From: an uncultured Eubacteriales bacterium
GTDB lineage: Bacteria > Bacillota > Clostridia > Oscillospirales > CAG-272
NCBI GenBank assembly: GCA_934433485.1
Contig: CAKRZR010000012.1
Span: 1-64,000, forward strand
DNA length: 64,000 nt
Reading direction: 5' to 3'
The position numbers and the translations under genes are program-made. Each line of letters opens with the position of its first letter. Position 1 is the stretch's first letter. The notes beneath the pieces were generated by a model that worked only from the letters and a program-made list of their open reading frames with translations, had not been told where the DNA came from and made no database searches. This document shows, one piece after another, positions 1-8,085 of the stretch.

Positions 1-2
1 TG

Positions 3-86
3 CTTGATATGAATTACAAATGCGATAAGCGAAAACTTTGCGCGGTGTGCAAACACGAGTTTTGGAACGAGGAGGTGGAGGGATAA
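3..86 (+). CDS. C-terminal end of a small cysteine-rich phage protein (partial or very short)
   Basis: An open frame runs in from the left edge and stops at 84-86, overlapping the next start (TAATG). The visible 27 residues contain CDKRKLCAVCKHEFW, three cysteines spaced like a treble-clef or zinc-ribbon fragment. An ATG at 9 could make it a complete 25-residue protein, but a longer gene cut by the window edge is as likely. Function unknown; its overlap with the next gene puts it in the same phage operon. Confidence 0.4.
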   Translation, partial: LDMNYKCDKRKLCAVCKHEFWNEEVEG

Positions 87-391
87 TGCCGAGATACGTG
101 GACTTAGACAAACTGCCACTCGTGAACATCGATGTGGATACGATCAATCGCACGTCGTACGTGGATATACGAGAGGTACAGCTGGCATTGCGGCAGGCCG
201 AAGCGCAGACGGGTGAGATGGAGCCGGTTGTACATGGATACTGGATTCTGCGCGGCGCGGACAAGCGTGGGAGAGGCGGCATATGGATGTGTTCGGCTTG
301 CGGTGAATTCGAGCAGTACAAAAAAATTCGCTGCCCGTACTGCGGGGCGAAGATGGACGGGGAGGTGCGAAATGAAAAGCCGCAAGGGTGA
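86..391 (+). CDS. Small zinc-ribbon phage protein
   Basis: Encodes 101 residues. The start at 86 follows a GGAGGTGGAGG ribosome site and overlaps the previous stop. The C-terminal part holds two CxxC pairs (CSACGEF and CPYCGAKMDG), a typical zinc ribbon often seen in small proteins of the early region of Clostridia phages. The N-terminal half has no recognised domain. It probably binds zinc; nucleic-acid or protein binding is an inference only. The end overlaps the next gene by 20 bases, indicating translational coupling in the phage operon. Confidence 0.7.
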   Translation: MPRYVDLDKLPLVNIDVDTINRTSYVDIREVQLALRQAEAQTGEMEPVVHGYWILRGADKRGRGGIWMCSACGEFEQYKKIRCPYCGAKMDGEVRNEKPQG

Positions 392-812
392 GTATTATAT
401 CGTCTGCCGCAAAAACGGCGAGATGTATCTGCACAAGAAAACGGGGTACATCCTCGACGATGGGAAAAACCAGTACGGAATGTGCCGCGGGGAAGATGGA
501 CTGTACAGGATCACCGATCTGGAAACGGGGGCTTTGATGGAAATACCGGTACTGGCAAACTACAGCGTCGCGTGGACGTACAACCAGCTCCAATGGATCG
601 TGAAAGAATACGGGAAACAGTTGGAGGCGGGGCGAAAAAAACGGGAATTTAGAGAAGCGGCTCGGAGAATCCGAGCGGCGCACGAGGCGGACGAACGCTG
701 GAACGCGATGAGCGAAGAAGAAAGAAAGGGAAATACGCGCGCGTGTATCGCGGCAGCTAAGATCGTCGGCGAAGCACTGCTTCAAAAAATGAGAGAGGAA
801 TACAAACCATGA
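372..812 (+). CDS. Hypothetical phage protein, basic and helical
   Basis: Encodes 146 residues from ATG 372, preceded by GGAGGT at 361-366. The N-terminal half is predicted beta-rich (EYYIVCRKNGEMYL); the C-terminal half is charged and helical, rich in Arg, Lys and Glu. No domain is recognised. It overlaps the zinc-ribbon gene upstream and shares ATGA with the gene downstream, so it is part of the same transcript. Function unknown. Confidence 0.65.
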   Translation: MKSRKGEYYIVCRKNGEMYLHKKTGYILDDGKNQYGMCRGEDGLYRITDLETGALMEIPVLANYSVAWTYNQLQWIVKEYGKQLEAGRKKREFREAARRIRAAHEADERWNAMSEEERKGNTRACIAAAKIVGEALLQKMREEYKP

Positions 813-1447
813 ACGTACGGGTGCCAGTGCGGCAAACGGAGCACGAGAGGGAGCGGATCGCCGCGAAAAATATGCGGTCGAACGATCGTTTCCTCAACTA
901 CGCGCACAGATCGATCATTCTTTCGGTGCGGGAGAACGCCGGGTTTGGTGCGGATCGTATGGCGCGGCTGGTCGATGGATCGTACTGGATCGGCCGCGGA
1001 TACATCGACAAATACAGTCCGATGGCGAAAACGGACGACGAATATGCCATAGACAGCTATTACGCCATGCGCGTGGAGCTGGGATACATCGGATACGATC
1101 CGTCCGTGGAGCTGTGGCCGGATGTGCCGTTTTCGATTGCGGACATGGGTCTGTGTGGGAAACAGACGGCGTCCATGCGGGTGGAAAACGCGTTTTATCT
1201 GGAGTTTGCGAACAAGATGAGCTTTTACGTCCGCGAGATGGCGGCGATGGTGGCGCTCCACCTCCATCAGGAGGACGGCTTCGGCGCGACAAGGATCCGG
1301 CGGAGCATGGGGCAGTTTCGCGACGAGTGGATGGGTTTGATGCGGATTTATCTGCGCAAGGACAAGGCGGGCGTGCTGAAGGAGATGCGGCGGATGCTGG
1401 ATCGCTACAATGCGTGCCCGATATTCAAGGATGAGTTTACTTTATGA
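809..1447 (+). CDS. Hypothetical phage protein, target region of CRISPR spacer 1
   Basis: Encodes 212 residues, starting in an ATGA overlap with the previous gene. The protein is mostly helical with a conserved-looking central part (DSYYAMRVELGYIGYDP) and no recognised domain. The last codons and stop (1417-1450) match leader-proximal spacer 1 of the downstream CRISPR array at 29 of 34 positions in antisense orientation, so relatives of this gene exist in phages met by the host lineage. Confidence 0.65.
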   Translation: MNVRVPVRQTEHERERIAAKNMRSNDRFLNYAHRSIILSVRENAGFGADRMARLVDGSYWIGRGYIDKYSPMAKTDDEYAIDSYYAMRVELGYIGYDPSVELWPDVPFSIADMGLCGKQTASMRVENAFYLEFANKMSFYVREMAAMVALHLHQEDGFGATRIRRSMGQFRDEWMGLMRIYLRKDKAGVLKEMRRMLDRYNACPIFKDEFTL

Positions 1448-1460
1448 AGGGGATTAAAAA

Positions 1461-1760
1461 ATGAAACGAGATGAAATTCTGAAGACGGCGGAAGAGATTG
1501 TGACAAAGGACAGAAACGCGCAGTACGGCGAGCCGGAGAACAACTTTGGTGTGATCGCGGAATACTGGAGCACGTACCTGTCGCAGCACAATGGCGGACG
1601 GGCGGTGCTGCTCACGCCGATGGACGTCGCGCTGATGATGGTGCTGTTTAAGTTAGGGAGATTAACGACGGCGCGGGCGGTTACGCTGGACAGCTTTGTG
1701 GACGCTGCCGGATATGTGGCTTGCGCGGGCGAGATTGCAACAGACATGGAGATTGATTGA
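1461..1760 (+). CDS. DUF6378 family phage protein
   Basis: Encodes 99 residues from ATG 1461, preceded by AAGGGGATT. The sequence resembles the DUF6378 family of phage proteins: an N-terminal KRDEILKTAEEIVTKDRNAQYG segment followed by helices including TPMDVALMMVLFKLGRL and DSFVDAAGYVACAGE. These are small all-alpha proteins found beside replication genes in tailed phages; their biochemical role is not established. Length fits the family. Confidence 0.75.
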   Translation: MKRDEILKTAEEIVTKDRNAQYGEPENNFGVIAEYWSTYLSQHNGGRAVLLTPMDVALMMVLFKLGRLTTARAVTLDSFVDAAGYVACAGEIATDMEID

Positions 1761-1761
1761 G

Positions 1762-2130
1762 ATGGACAACGACGAGAGATTGACGGGGGTGTGCCCGTAC
1801 TGCGGCGACACATTGATCCTCGGAGGATCGGATACAGCGGCGCAAATATGCAACTGCGATGGTGCAAAGCGCGAGAGATTGCAGCGGGAAAAATGGAAGA
1901 AGCTGCGGATGGCAATAGAATCCATATGCGGCGAAGGATGCGACGAGTATTATCCGACGCACAAACCAATCGGTGAAGAAGACCTGACAGCAGTGCTGGA
2001 AGTGGCGCAAATGATAGCCAAGCAGATCATACACGCCGCGACGATGATGCTGCGTGACGGCACAACGCTCAAAATCACGATGACAAAGGTAGAGCGCAAG
2101 GCAAGCTCACAGAACTGCGAGACGTTATAA
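1762..2130 (+). CDS. Small zinc-finger phage protein
   Basis: Encodes 122 residues from ATG 1762, two bases after the previous stop. The N-terminus has CPYCGDTLIL followed by CNCDGAKRERLQ, a plausible four-cysteine zinc site; the rest is helical (EEDLTAVLEVAQMIAKQII). No closer family recognised. Position before the nuclease gene suggests a replication or DNA-metabolism accessory, an inference from context only. Confidence 0.6.
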   Translation: MDNDERLTGVCPYCGDTLILGGSDTAAQICNCDGAKRERLQREKWKKLRMAIESICGEGCDEYYPTHKPIGEEDLTAVLEVAQMIAKQIIHAATMMLRDGTTLKITMTKVERKASSQNCETL

Positions 2131-2146
2131 ACCTACATTATTGTAT

Positions 2147-2194
2147 ATACAAGCTCGGATTACTGGAGGCAGCGCCTCCAATCCGGGCTTGTAT
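2147..2194. repeat. Long imperfect hairpin just upstream of the HUH endonuclease gene
   Basis: Two arms of 21 paired bases (2147-2160 plus 2164-2170 on the left, 2174-2194 on the right) form a stem with a 3-base bulge (TAC, 2161-2163), one G-U pair and an AGC loop. No T tract follows, so it does not look like a simple terminator. Its place 46 bases before an HUH nuclease start makes a nuclease recognition or origin-like role possible. Confidence 0.6.
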
Positions 2195-2239
2195 GGGATA
2201 TTAAGTAATCTGCCAACATGCGACAGGAGGGCGGCGGCA

Positions 2240-3046
2240 ATGCGGGAACGGGTGAGACAGCGCGAGATGATTGCGGGGGAATACAAACGGGTGCAGGCAT
2301 ATCCGGTGCGCGCGACGTCCTCCCGCAGGGGAGCAAAAAGAGGGCCGACGTCCGAGGCACAGGAGCGGATGAACGCGGAGAACGCGCGGAGGCGGTTGAC
2401 GGATCTGATCCACACGAACTTTACGCCGGACGATGCGGCGGTACACCTGACATACCGGGACGGGCAGATGCCGGAGACGGTAAAAGACGCGCAGCGGATG
2501 GTGTACAACTACATGCGGAGACTGGCGCGATTGTGGGAGAAGGTGACCGGGCGGGATCACAAGACGTTTCGGTGGATCGCTGTGACCGAAATGTCGAGGA
2601 CGGGGCGCGTACATCACCACTGCATTGTGTCGGGTGGGCTGACCATGGAGCAGATCTCGGACAAATGGGGATACGGGCACACGACGACCAAAGCCTTGGA
2701 GTTTGATGAGACGGGTTTGGTTGGACTGGCGACGTATATCACCAAGGATCGCGTATCGTATCGCAGATGGCAGGCGAGCAAAAATCTTGACGAGCCGGTG
2801 GTGGTGGAGCGGGACTATATCCTGCGCAAAAAAGACTTACGGCACATCCGGGAGAATCCGGACGACGTGGCATACATAGAGACGCTGCATCCGGGGTACC
2901 GCGTTTGTCCGGGATCGGTGCGGGTGATGCCGGACAACGAGTTTGGAGCGGGGCTGTTTGTATCGTGGATGCTCTACAAAGAGGACAACGGGTGTTTTGC
3001 GTACGATCGATACGGGCGGATCAGGCAGAAACGGAGGACCAGATGA
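2240..3046 (+). CDS. HUH-type (rolling-circle replication-like) endonuclease
   Basis: Encodes 268 residues. ATG 2240 is preferred over 2141 because AGGAGG lies at 2225-2230 and the earlier stretch covers the hairpin. The protein carries the metal-binding HUH motif as RVHHHCIV (His125-127) and a downstream Tyr166 with Lys169 (ATYITKD), the arrangement of single-tyrosine Rep nucleases that nick single-stranded DNA and stay attached through the tyrosine. Such rolling-circle replication-associated proteins occur in the replication region of Clostridia siphophages. It overlaps the VRR-NUC gene by ATGA. Role in phage DNA replication is inferred. Confidence 0.75.
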   Translation: MRERVRQREMIAGEYKRVQAYPVRATSSRRGAKRGPTSEAQERMNAENARRRLTDLIHTNFTPDDAAVHLTYRDGQMPETVKDAQRMVYNYMRRLARLWEKVTGRDHKTFRWIAVTEMSRTGRVHHHCIVSGGLTMEQISDKWGYGHTTTKALEFDETGLVGLATYITKDRVSYRRWQASKNLDEPVVVERDYILRKKDLRHIRENPDDVAYIETLHPGYRVCPGSVRVMPDNEFGAGLFVSWMLYKEDNGCFAYDRYGRIRQKRRTR

Positions 3047-3447
3047 AAACGAAAGACGTGAACGGCGTGCGGCTGTATCCAACGGAGGAGGAGGAACAGA
3101 TCGTCGTGATGAACTGGGCGGAGATGGCGGCGGGACGGTGGCCAGAGCTGCGGATGTTATTCCACATTCCAAACGGCGGGAAGCGATCCAAGTCGGAGGC
3201 GGTACGGTTTCGTGCGGCGGGCGTGCGCAGCGGCGTGCCGGATCTGTTTTTGCCGTGCGCACGCGGCGGGTACCACGGGCTGTGGATCGAGATGAAAGCA
3301 GTCGGCGGACGTGTATCGCGGGAGCAGGAGCAGTGGCGCAAGGAACTGATGGAGCAGGGATACATGTGTGTCGTATGCTATGGCGCGGACGCGGCGATTG
3401 AGACGATCGAAAAGTATATGCGGCAGAAAGAGGAGGGCGCGAAATGA
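3043..3447 (+). CDS. VRR-NUC domain nuclease
   Basis: Encodes 134 residues. The start at 3043 overlaps the previous stop (ATGA). The protein spans one VRR-NUC domain of the PD-(D/E)XK superfamily: IPNGGKR near residue 46, GVRSGVPDLFLP with the catalytic Asp, then LWIEMK with the acidic-x-Lys signature, followed by EQEQW. VRR-NUC proteins are structure-specific nucleases common in phage replication modules, where they are thought to process branched DNA. Length is normal for stand-alone phage members. Confidence 0.88.
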   Translation: MKTKDVNGVRLYPTEEEEQIVVMNWAEMAAGRWPELRMLFHIPNGGKRSKSEAVRFRAAGVRSGVPDLFLPCARGGYHGLWIEMKAVGGRVSREQEQWRKELMEQGYMCVVCYGADAAIETIEKYMRQKEEGAK

Positions 3448-3767
3448 CTGAGGAGGAGATGAGACGGTATAGGTATCTTCGCAAGGAGATCGCGGTTGAG
3501 CGGGAGCGCATGGCGAAGATGGCGGGGGACGAGCGCGCGAAACGGATCGCGGAGATCATCGCAGAGAAGATCGAACGGGCGGAGACGGAAGCGGAACGGA
3601 TCGAGCGATTCATCGCGGATGTAGAGGAGCCGGTCGTGCGGATGCTGATGGTAGAGCGATATATCCATGGCAGATCGTGGAGAGCGGCGGGGCAGCGGAT
3701 CGGCTGGAGGAGCGAGGACGCGGCGCGAAAGACGGTAAAACGTTATTTCAAAAAAGCGGGAAAATAA
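3444..3767 (+). CDS. Phage HTH regulator, ArpU/RinA-like (DUF1492-type)
   Basis: Encodes 107 residues, start overlapping the previous stop by ATGA. The N-terminal two thirds is a charged helical segment; the C-terminus (YIHGRSWRAAGQRIGWRSEDAARKTVKRYF) is a sigma-region-4-like helix-turn-helix. Proteins of this size and layout sit just upstream of the terminase in many Firmicutes phages and act as late transcription activators. The role is assigned by architecture and position. Confidence 0.65.
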   Translation: MTEEEMRRYRYLRKEIAVERERMAKMAGDERAKRIAEIIAEKIERAETEAERIERFIADVEEPVVRMLMVERYIHGRSWRAAGQRIGWRSEDAARKTVKRYFKKAGK

Positions 3768-3835
3768 ACGGCGGGAAAATCTGGGGAAAATACAGGTGTC
3801 CGTTCGTGTCCGGAAATCGGGTGTAAAATGGTACC

Positions 3836-4105
3836 ATGGACGAAAAGAAGTTTTTGGATTCTGCGCGATGGCTGCGGAAAAGGGCGGCTGTGCTGCGGCG
3901 CGACGGATACCTTTGTCAGGATTGCAAACGGTACGGTCGCAAGACACCGGCGACGCTAGTACACCACGTGATTCCGTACGCGGAGGACGAGGCGCGGGCG
4001 CTCGACGAGAAAAATTTGGTGAGCCTGTGCGAGGCTTGCCACAATCGGCGACATCCGGAACGCGCGACGGGAGGCAAGCCCCCCCGGTCGCAGCGAAAAA
4101 TTTGA
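3836..4105 (+). CDS. HNH endonuclease
   Basis: Encodes 89 residues. The motif runs CQDC...LVHHVIPYAED...ALDEKNLVSLCEACHNRRH: paired cysteines bind a structural zinc and His-His plus Asn-His form the betabeta-alpha-metal site. HNH proteins of this size located directly before the small terminase subunit are needed for specific DNA cleavage by the packaging motor in HK97-type phages. The ribosome site is weak; ATG 3836 is the first in frame. Bases 4106-4186 between it and the terminase are non-coding and may hold the packaging site. Confidence 0.88.
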   Translation: MDEKKFLDSARWLRKRAAVLRRDGYLCQDCKRYGRKTPATLVHHVIPYAEDEARALDEKNLVSLCEACHNRRHPERATGGKPPRSQRKI

Positions 4106-4186
4106 AACCGCTTCCCTAATGGTAGGGGTCGCATTTTCCCTCCCCGGAATCGCGTGCGGGGGAAATCAGAAAAGGAGGTGGGGAGA

Positions 4187-4528
4187 TTGGCGAAAAAAAA
4201 GAGGAACGTGACGAAGGCAGCGGTGCGGAAGAAAATGATCGCGCTGGGTGTGTATAAGCCGGAGTTTGACGGGACGATTGATCGGTACGTTGAGCTGGCG
4301 ACGGAATATGCTACCATATATGCGGCGTATGTTGAGGGCGGATATAAGTGCGAAACCGAGACGGCGAACGGAGTGAAAAAGTCGCCGGTGGTGACTACCT
4401 TGGAGAGCCTGCGGCGGGATATGCTGGCGGTGGAGGATGCGCTCGGGCTAACGCCGCGGGGACTTTTGAAATTGCAGGAAAATGCGTTTAAGGTGGCGCA
4501 AAAATCGCGAAAGGATGATCTGATCTGA
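4187..4528 (+). CDS. terS: Phage terminase small subunit (P27 family)
   Basis: Encodes 113 residues from TTG 4187, chosen because AAGGAGGTGGGG at 4172-4183 is correctly spaced; an in-frame GTG at 4154 lies before that ribosome site. Residues such as YVELATEYATIYAAYVEGG and LESLRRDMLAVEDALGLTPRGLLKL fit the P27-like small subunit, which recognises phage DNA and regulates the large subunit. It is followed at once by the large subunit. Confidence 0.8.
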   Translation: MAKKKRNVTKAAVRKKMIALGVYKPEFDGTIDRYVELATEYATIYAAYVEGGYKCETETANGVKKSPVVTTLESLRRDMLAVEDALGLTPRGLLKLQENAFKVAQKSRKDDLI

Positions 4529-4554
4529 CACGTGAGAGTGGACACGAGAGGGAG

Positions 4555-6315
4555 GTGTGGGGGTATGTAGAGGACGTTATCGCGGGGCGGCGGGCGGCTT
4601 GCCGGGAGCTGCGGTGGGGATGCGAACGGTATAAGCGGGATTTTGAATCCGGGGAATGGGACTACCGGGTGGATGAGGCGGATTTTGTGATCGATAAGAT
4701 TGAGACGCAGTGCCACCACAGGCAGGGCGAGGATCTGGATGGGAATCCGCTGCAGGGTAAGCCGCTGAAACTGGAGAGCTGGGAGAAGTTTATCGTCTAC
4801 GGGATCCTGACGTTTTATCAGACAGGGACGCAGCTGAGAAGGGTCAAAGAGGCGTTTGTTTTTATCCCGCGAAAGAACGGTAAGACGATGTTTGTATCCG
4901 CTTTGGCTTGGGCGCTTGGACTGCTGTCGGTGCGGTCCGGAGCGAAAATCTACATTGTGGCGGCGTCGCTACGGCAGGCGATGGAATCGTTTGACAATCT
5001 GCGATCGAATCTGTGCCGGTGCATATACGGATCACCGGAGGAGGCAAAAGACGAGGGGTGGCGGATTCTCGACAACAACATGTCGCACTCCATCTCGCAC
5101 GACGATCTGGGCGGCGGATCCTTGGAGATTCACGCGCTGGCGGCAAACCCGGATGCGCAGGATTCGCTGAACTGCAACATCGTGATTGCAGACGAGATAC
5201 ACGCGTATCGATCGCCGAAGCAGTACAACGTACTGCGCGAAGCAACAAAGGCATATGCCAACAAATTGGTGATCGGGATCACGACGGCCGGAGATGGTGG
5301 GCGGAATACGTTTTGCGCGCGGCGTGTTGCATTTTGTTCGCGGATTCTGGAAAACAAAACGAGGGACGTATACGCAGATCAGTTGTTCATATTTATCTGC
5401 AAAGCGGATGAGGATGAAAAAGGGAACGTGGACTACACGAATCCGGAAGTCCACGCGATGGCGAATCCCAACATGGGCGTGACCATCAAGGCCGGGGAGA
5501 TGATGGCGGCAGCGATTGAGGCGCAGAACGATCCGCAGCAGAGGAAGGACTTTTTGCAAAAGTCGCTGAACGTGTTTGTCTCCAACACACGCTCGTATTT
5601 CGACATTACGGAATTCCAGGTGTCGGATCGATCCTACAACTGGTCAATCGCGGAGCTGGCGAAGCTGCCGGTGCGGTGGTATGGAGGTGCGGACCTATCA
5701 AAGATGCACGACCTGTCCGCCGCGTGCCTGTACGGCAATTACAAGGGTGTGGATATTGTGATCCCGCACTGCTGGTTTCCCATCACGGCGGCGTATCGCA
5801 AGGCGGATGAAGACGGGATCCCGCTGTTTGGGTGGCAGGATGATGGATGGCTGACAATGTCAAACGACGCGACCGTGAACCATATCGAGATAGTAAAATG
5901 GTTTTGCGACATGAGGAAACGCGGTTTTCGGATTGCGCAAGTCGGACACGACCGGAAGTTTGTGCGGGAGTATTTCGCGGCGATGAAGAAAGAACGGTTT
6001 AAGATCGTCGATCAGCCGCAGTATTACTATGTCAAGTCCGAGGGATTTCGGCACATCGAGACGAAGGCGAAAGAGGGAAAACTGTACTACTGCCACGCGG
6101 AGCCATATGAATACTGCGTGGAAAACGTCCACGCGATCGAGAAGACGGACGACATGGTGCAGTATGAAAAAATAGACGATACGAGCCGAATCGACGTTTT
6201 TGACGCGTCGGTGTTCGCGTGTATACGGATGCTGAACGCGGAGGAAAAGGTGGAAAAGGCTATGGATTATATCGGGCAAGGAAAAGGCAAAGGAGAAAAA
6301 GATGGGCAAGGTTAA
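4555..6315 (+). CDS. terL: Phage terminase large subunit
   Basis: Encodes about 586 residues. The ATPase half has Walker A in PRKNGKT (near residue 106) and Walker B in IVIADEIH (near 210) with the coupling motif GITTAG; the C-terminal half is the RNase H-like nuclease (GGADLSKMHDLSA, later RIDVFDASVFA). It cuts concatemeric DNA and pumps it into proheads through the portal. The GTG start is uncertain: the frame stays open upstream into the terS end (CTG at 4525), and the spacing to GAGGGAGG is short. Confidence 0.93.
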   Translation: MWGYVEDVIAGRRAACRELRWGCERYKRDFESGEWDYRVDEADFVIDKIETQCHHRQGEDLDGNPLQGKPLKLESWEKFIVYGILTFYQTGTQLRRVKEAFVFIPRKNGKTMFVSALAWALGLLSVRSGAKIYIVAASLRQAMESFDNLRSNLCRCIYGSPEEAKDEGWRILDNNMSHSISHDDLGGGSLEIHALAANPDAQDSLNCNIVIADEIHAYRSPKQYNVLREATKAYANKLVIGITTAGDGGRNTFCARRVAFCSRILENKTRDVYADQLFIFICKADEDEKGNVDYTNPEVHAMANPNMGVTIKAGEMMAAAIEAQNDPQQRKDFLQKSLNVFVSNTRSYFDITEFQVSDRSYNWSIAELAKLPVRWYGGADLSKMHDLSAACLYGNYKGVDIVIPHCWFPITAAYRKADEDGIPLFGWQDDGWLTMSNDATVNHIEIVKWFCDMRKRGFRIAQVGHDRKFVREYFAAMKKERFKIVDQPQYYYVKSEGFRHIETKAKEGKLYYCHAEPYEYCVENVHAIEKTDDMVQYEKIDDTSRIDVFDASVFACIRMLNAEEKVEKAMDYIGQGKGKGEKDGQG

Positions 6316-7516
6316 AGACGCAATCCAACGGATCCGGGCGAGGGATCGACCTGTGGCGAAACGATCCAGCGACGGGGCGCTTGTGGGGCTATCGTACGCG
6401 GATCTGTGGCTGCGCGGCCTGGACTGCGGCTATACGCCGATCTGGCAGACGCCGGAGGTTTCGGCATGCGTGGCGGAATATGCAGAGCTGATCTCCAACA
6501 TGGCGATACACATGATGGCAAACACGGACCGCGGCGACGTACGGGTGCGAAACGGCCTATCGCGGATGATCGATGTCACGCCGAACCGGATCATGACGAG
6601 AAAACAGTGGATTTACCACATGGTGACGGTGCTGCTGACCACGGGGGATGGGAACTATATCGCGCTGCCGCGGTATACGCGAGAGGGACTGCTGTCCGAG
6701 ATTGTGCCGGTGCCGCCGTCCGCGGTGTCGCTGGTGCAGGATGGGGAGAGCTACCGAGCAGAGATCGGCGGGGTGTCGTATCGGCCGGATGAGGTGATCC
6801 ATGTGGCGATCAATCCGGATCCGGAGCAGCCGTGGCGCGGCCGCGGTTGGAGGATCGGCCTGCGGGATGTCGTGGACAGTCTGGCGGCGGCAAACGATGC
6901 GCGGACGGGGCTGATGCGATCTCCGTCCCCGGCCTTGATCATCAAGGTGGATGGGCTTTCGGACGAGCTCGACACGGAGGAAGGACGCGCGTCCATCCGG
7001 GCGAAGTATTTCGAAGCTAAGGACAAGTCCGCGCCGTGGGTGATACCGGCGGAGGTGTTTGACGTGACGCAAGTCAAGCCGCTGTCCATGACGGATCTGG
7101 CGATCCGGGACAACTTGGAGTTGGATATGCGCAAGGTCGCGGCGGTTTGTGGGGTCCCCGCATTTCGGCTGGGGCTGGGTACATACAACGGCGATGAACA
7201 AGCGAATTTCGTAAACACGAAAATCATGCATGTAGCCCAGGCAATCCAGCAGGAGCTGACGCGGAAACTGCTGTACAGCGAGGACATGTATTTCCGGTTC
7301 AATCCGCGCTCGCTCTACAACTACCGGCTGCCGGATCTGATCGCGGCCGGTGGGCAGATGGTGGATCGGATGGCACTGCGGCGGAACGAGTGGCGCGACT
7401 GGGCGGGACTGCCGCCGGACGATGAAATGGACGAACTGCTCGCTTTGGAAAACTATATTCCGGCGACGCGGCTCGGCGATCAAAAAAAATTGGGTGAAGG
7501 AGGTGGAGGAGATTGA
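6302..7516 (+). CDS. Phage portal protein (HK97 family)
   Basis: Encodes 404 residues from ATG 6302, overlapping terL. It has the HK97 portal layout: N-terminal helices, the central segment VPPSAVSLVQDG...DEVIHVAINPDP, and the C-terminal AVCGVPAFRLGLG...ANFVNTKIMHVAQAIQQELTRKLL. The dodecameric portal forms the DNA gate and nucleates the prohead. Bases 7295-7328 match CRISPR spacer 9 at 29 of 34 positions with TTC immediately 5' of the site. It overlaps the protease start by 4 bases. Confidence 0.93.
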   Translation: MGKVKDAIQRIRARDRPVAKRSSDGALVGLSYADLWLRGLDCGYTPIWQTPEVSACVAEYAELISNMAIHMMANTDRGDVRVRNGLSRMIDVTPNRIMTRKQWIYHMVTVLLTTGDGNYIALPRYTREGLLSEIVPVPPSAVSLVQDGESYRAEIGGVSYRPDEVIHVAINPDPEQPWRGRGWRIGLRDVVDSLAAANDARTGLMRSPSPALIIKVDGLSDELDTEEGRASIRAKYFEAKDKSAPWVIPAEVFDVTQVKPLSMTDLAIRDNLELDMRKVAAVCGVPAFRLGLGTYNGDEQANFVNTKIMHVAQAIQQELTRKLLYSEDMYFRFNPRSLYNYRLPDLIAAGGQMVDRMALRRNEWRDWAGLPPDDEMDELLALENYIPATRLGDQKKLGEGGGGD

Positions 7517-8085
7517 GCATACAGCATATGCAGATGCGGAGCGACATGCGGTCCGTGGACGCAAACGGCGAAAAATACATCGAGGGGTATTTCGCGGTAT
7601 TTAACCAGGATTATAATTTCTATCCAGGTTACTCCGAAAGTGTAGATGCCCACGCGTTTGACAATGCACTGGCGCGCGGCGAGGATGTGCGGTTTTTGAT
7701 CAATCACGATTCCGGGCTTGTGCTCGGGCGGACGGCCGCGGGAACCGGAGAACTGCGGGTGGACGAACACGGCCTGTATGGGCGCGTGAAAATCAACGAG
7801 CAGGATCAGGATGCGCTCAACATGTGGGCGCGGGTCCAGCGGGGGGACGTCAATCAGGCTTCGTTTGGCTTTGACATCAACAGCGAAACCCGGACGGATC
7901 GGGAGGACGGTACCACGCACTGGACGATCAACGACGTAAAACTGTACGAAGTCTCGGTCTGTACGTTCCCCGCGTATGAGGGCACGTCCCTGTCGGCGCG
8001 GGCGGCGGAACGGGCGGAATGCGGGAAACGGCAGTTTGACATCTGGAAAGAGAAAGCAAAAGAGAGGGTGGAAAAATGGCACTAA
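7513..8085 (+). CDS. Prohead maturation protease (HK97 family)
   Basis: Encodes 190 residues from TTG 7513, with GGAGGTGGAGGAG just upstream. The fold matches caudovirus prohead serine proteases: EGYFAVFNQD near the N-terminus, catalytic His65 in FLINHDSG, Ser117 in QASFGF, and YEVSVCTFPAYEGT. It cleaves the scaffold-like N-terminal domain of the capsid protein during maturation. It lies between portal and capsid genes, the standard order. Confidence 0.9.
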   Translation: MSIQHMQMRSDMRSVDANGEKYIEGYFAVFNQDYNFYPGYSESVDAHAFDNALARGEDVRFLINHDSGLVLGRTAAGTGELRVDEHGLYGRVKINEQDQDALNMWARVQRGDVNQASFGFDINSETRTDREDGTTHWTINDVKLYEVSVCTFPAYEGTSLSARAAERAECGKRQFDIWKEKAKERVEKWH

